A stretch of 14,939 nt of DNA from an uncultured Verrucomicrobia subdivision 3 bacterium (GTDB lineage Bacteria; Verrucomicrobiota; Verrucomicrobiia; Limisphaerales; UBA11358), in assembly GCA_903861445.1 (NCBI GenBank), contig CAIOUK010000222.1, forward strand, positions 1 through 14,939, given 5' to 3'. Below, piece after piece: positions 14,245 to 14,939 of this stretch; position 1 is the first letter of the stretch, and every line of letters starts with the position of its first letter. The notes beneath the pieces were generated by a model. The model did no database searches. It was not told the DNA's origin and saw only the letters and a list, made by a program, of their open reading frames with translations. The translations under genes were made by a program, and so were the position numbers.

Positions 14245-14892
14245 TCAGCATTCAACCTGTGTTTCATCCTCGGCCGATAGAATTCGCCACTTGCCCGGTG
14301 GCAAATCACTCAGCCAAAAATTTCCGATGCGCACGCGCACCAACCGCAAAGTCGGATGTCCCACGGCTGCCGTCATTCGCCGCACCTGCCGGTTTTTGCC
14401 CTCGACCAGTTCCAGTCCAATCCAGCAGTCCGGCACGCTCTTGCGAAAACGGATCGGCGGCACGCGCGGCGGAATTATTATGATTGTAGCAGCGGACGTG
14501 AGTCCGCTCTGAATGTTCGGATTATGGAGCCGACTCACGTCGGCTGCTACGGTTGAAACTTCCGGCTGCGGTTCCAGCAACCACGCGCGACATGGCAAAG
14601 TTTTGCGGCCTTGAATAATCAAGCCTTGTTGCAGCTTGTCCAGCGCCTCGCGTGTCGGGATTTTTTCCACCTGCGCCCAATACTCCCGCTCGTGCGCGTG
14701 GCGCGGATGCAGCAGTTTTTCATTCCATTGGGGCTCGTCACTCAATAGCAGTAAGCCCTCGGAATCTGCATCCAGCCGGCCGATTGGATAGACATTCTTG
14801 GGAAAAGCAAACTCTGCCAGTGGACGATTCGGCGAGCCGTCGCTGGTGAACTGCGAAAGCACCCCGTAAGGTTTGTTAAACGCAATAAGCAC
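14245..14892 (-). CDS. rluE: 23S rRNA pseudouridine synthase, RsuA/RluE type, with internal repeat-encoded insert
   Basis: This 215-residue enzyme has no S4 domain and starts directly with LIAFNKPYGVLSQFT, as RluE does; the start codon is a GTG (14890-14892). The catalytic Asp is D41 in GRLDADSEGLLLL. The second conserved block, LVEGKNRQVRRMTAAVGHPTLRLVRVRIG (residues 162-190), carries the RNA-contact and structural motif. It isomerises a uridine of 23S rRNA; the position equivalent to E. coli U2457 is likely but inferred. Between the strand ending WLLEPQPEV and PPIRFRKSVP lies an insert of about 27 residues (~113-139) ending in four Ile. It is encoded by the REPIN-like element and its AT-rich flank. 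The frame stays open through the insert, so a functional enlarged protein is likely, with the insert in a surface loop. Confidence 0.88.
   Translation of the reverse strand: MLIAFNKPYGVLSQFTSDGSPNRPLAEFAFPKNVYPIGRLDADSEGLLLLSDEPQWNEKLLHPRHAHEREYWAQVEKIPTREALDKLQQGLIIQGRKTLPCRAWLLEPQPEVSTVAADVSRLHNPNIQSGLTSAATIIIIPPRVPPIRFRKSVPDCWIGLELVEGKNRQVRRMTAAVGHPTLRLVRVRIGNFWLSDLPPGKWRILSAEDETQVEC
14486..14550. repeat. REPIN-like palindromic element inside rluE
   Basis: Two inverted REP-like arms are visible. The left arm is GTAG plus a 7-bp hairpin AGCGGAC-GTGA-GTCCGCT (14486-14508). The right arm, read on the other strand, is GTAG plus AGCCGAC-GTGA-GTCGGCT (14550-14528). They are separated by 19 nt. 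Over 24 nt the arms match at 22 positions; the two differences fall on the two partners of one stem base pair (G-C versus C-G), so each hairpin is kept intact. A 5' GTAG tetranucleotide followed by a hairpin is the hallmark of REP sequences mobilised by RAYT-type Y1 transposases. No transposase is in the window. The 65 bp lie wholly within the reading frame. Confidence 0.75.
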
Positions 14893-14899
14893 TAGCGGA

Positions 14900-14934
14900 G
14901 TTTCAAGTTTTGGGTTTCAAGTTTCAAGTTTTGA
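14900..14934. repeat. Short GTTTCAA repeats upstream of rluE
   Basis: GTTTCAA occurs at 14900-14906, 14914-14920 and 14921-14927, with the related GTTTTGAA just after, near the window's right edge and 5' of the rluE start on the minus strand. It looks like part of a simple repeat tract that continues beyond the window. No function is evident. Confidence 0.5.
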
Positions 14935-14939
14935 AAGCA

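Noticed and set aside
14900..14934. GTTTCAA repeats considered as the edge of a CRISPR array
   Set aside because: Units are 7 nt with no regular spacers of 25-40 nt; this is simple sequence.

Overview
The window looks like chromosomal DNA of a GC-rich, Gram-negative didermic bacterium, most likely a member of the Verrucomicrobiota (Pedosphaera/Limisphaerales-like). This assignment is inference. It rests on the N-terminal signature of the truncated porin, the RND-pump subtype, the near absence of Shine-Dalgarno sequences before clear genes, and a REPIN-like palindromic repeat. No rRNA, tRNA, CRISPR array, transposase or phage gene is visible.

Layout. (1) 1-443, minus: N-terminal part of an outer-membrane porin that runs off the left edge. 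Upstream of it are four Pho-box-like heptamers at exact 11-bp spacing. (2) 444-938: a long divergent intergenic region with those boxes, a tandem 11-bp repeat, a possible 37-codon ORF and a candidate promoter. (3) 939-2168, plus: a CitMHS/ArsB-type anion permease. (4) 2169-2484: no intact gene. It holds a broken minus-strand reading frame and an 11-bp-periodic operator/promoter for the next gene. (5) 2485-11415, plus: one long, tightly packed efflux operon. Order: OmpR-type response regulator, sensor kinase (GTGA overlap), periplasmic adaptor, an unexplained 86-codon ORF with ATGA overlaps at both ends, a DUF2061 membrane protein, an RraA/HMG-aldolase-like protein, the RND pump, and the TolC-like outer-membrane channel. 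(6) 11444-12460, minus: nadA, quinolinate synthase. (7) 12573-14186, plus: two small multi-pass membrane proteins and an outer-membrane beta-barrel of the phenol MetA type. (8) 14245-14892, minus: an RluE-type 23S rRNA pseudouridine synthase whose frame contains a 65-bp REPIN-like element. (9) 14900-14934: short GTTTCAA repeats.

How the genes fit together. The two-component pair probably senses an envelope or metal/toxicant signal and controls its own operon, which encodes a complete tripartite pump (adaptor, RND, TolC). The operon is unusual because a DUF2061 gene, an RraA-like gene and an orphan ORF lie between adaptor and pump. The porin is best read as part of a phosphate-starvation (Pho) response, judged by its upstream boxes. 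The most striking items are the REPIN inside rluE, whose stem base pairs covary between its two arms, and the three separate 11-bp-periodic direct-repeat arrays.
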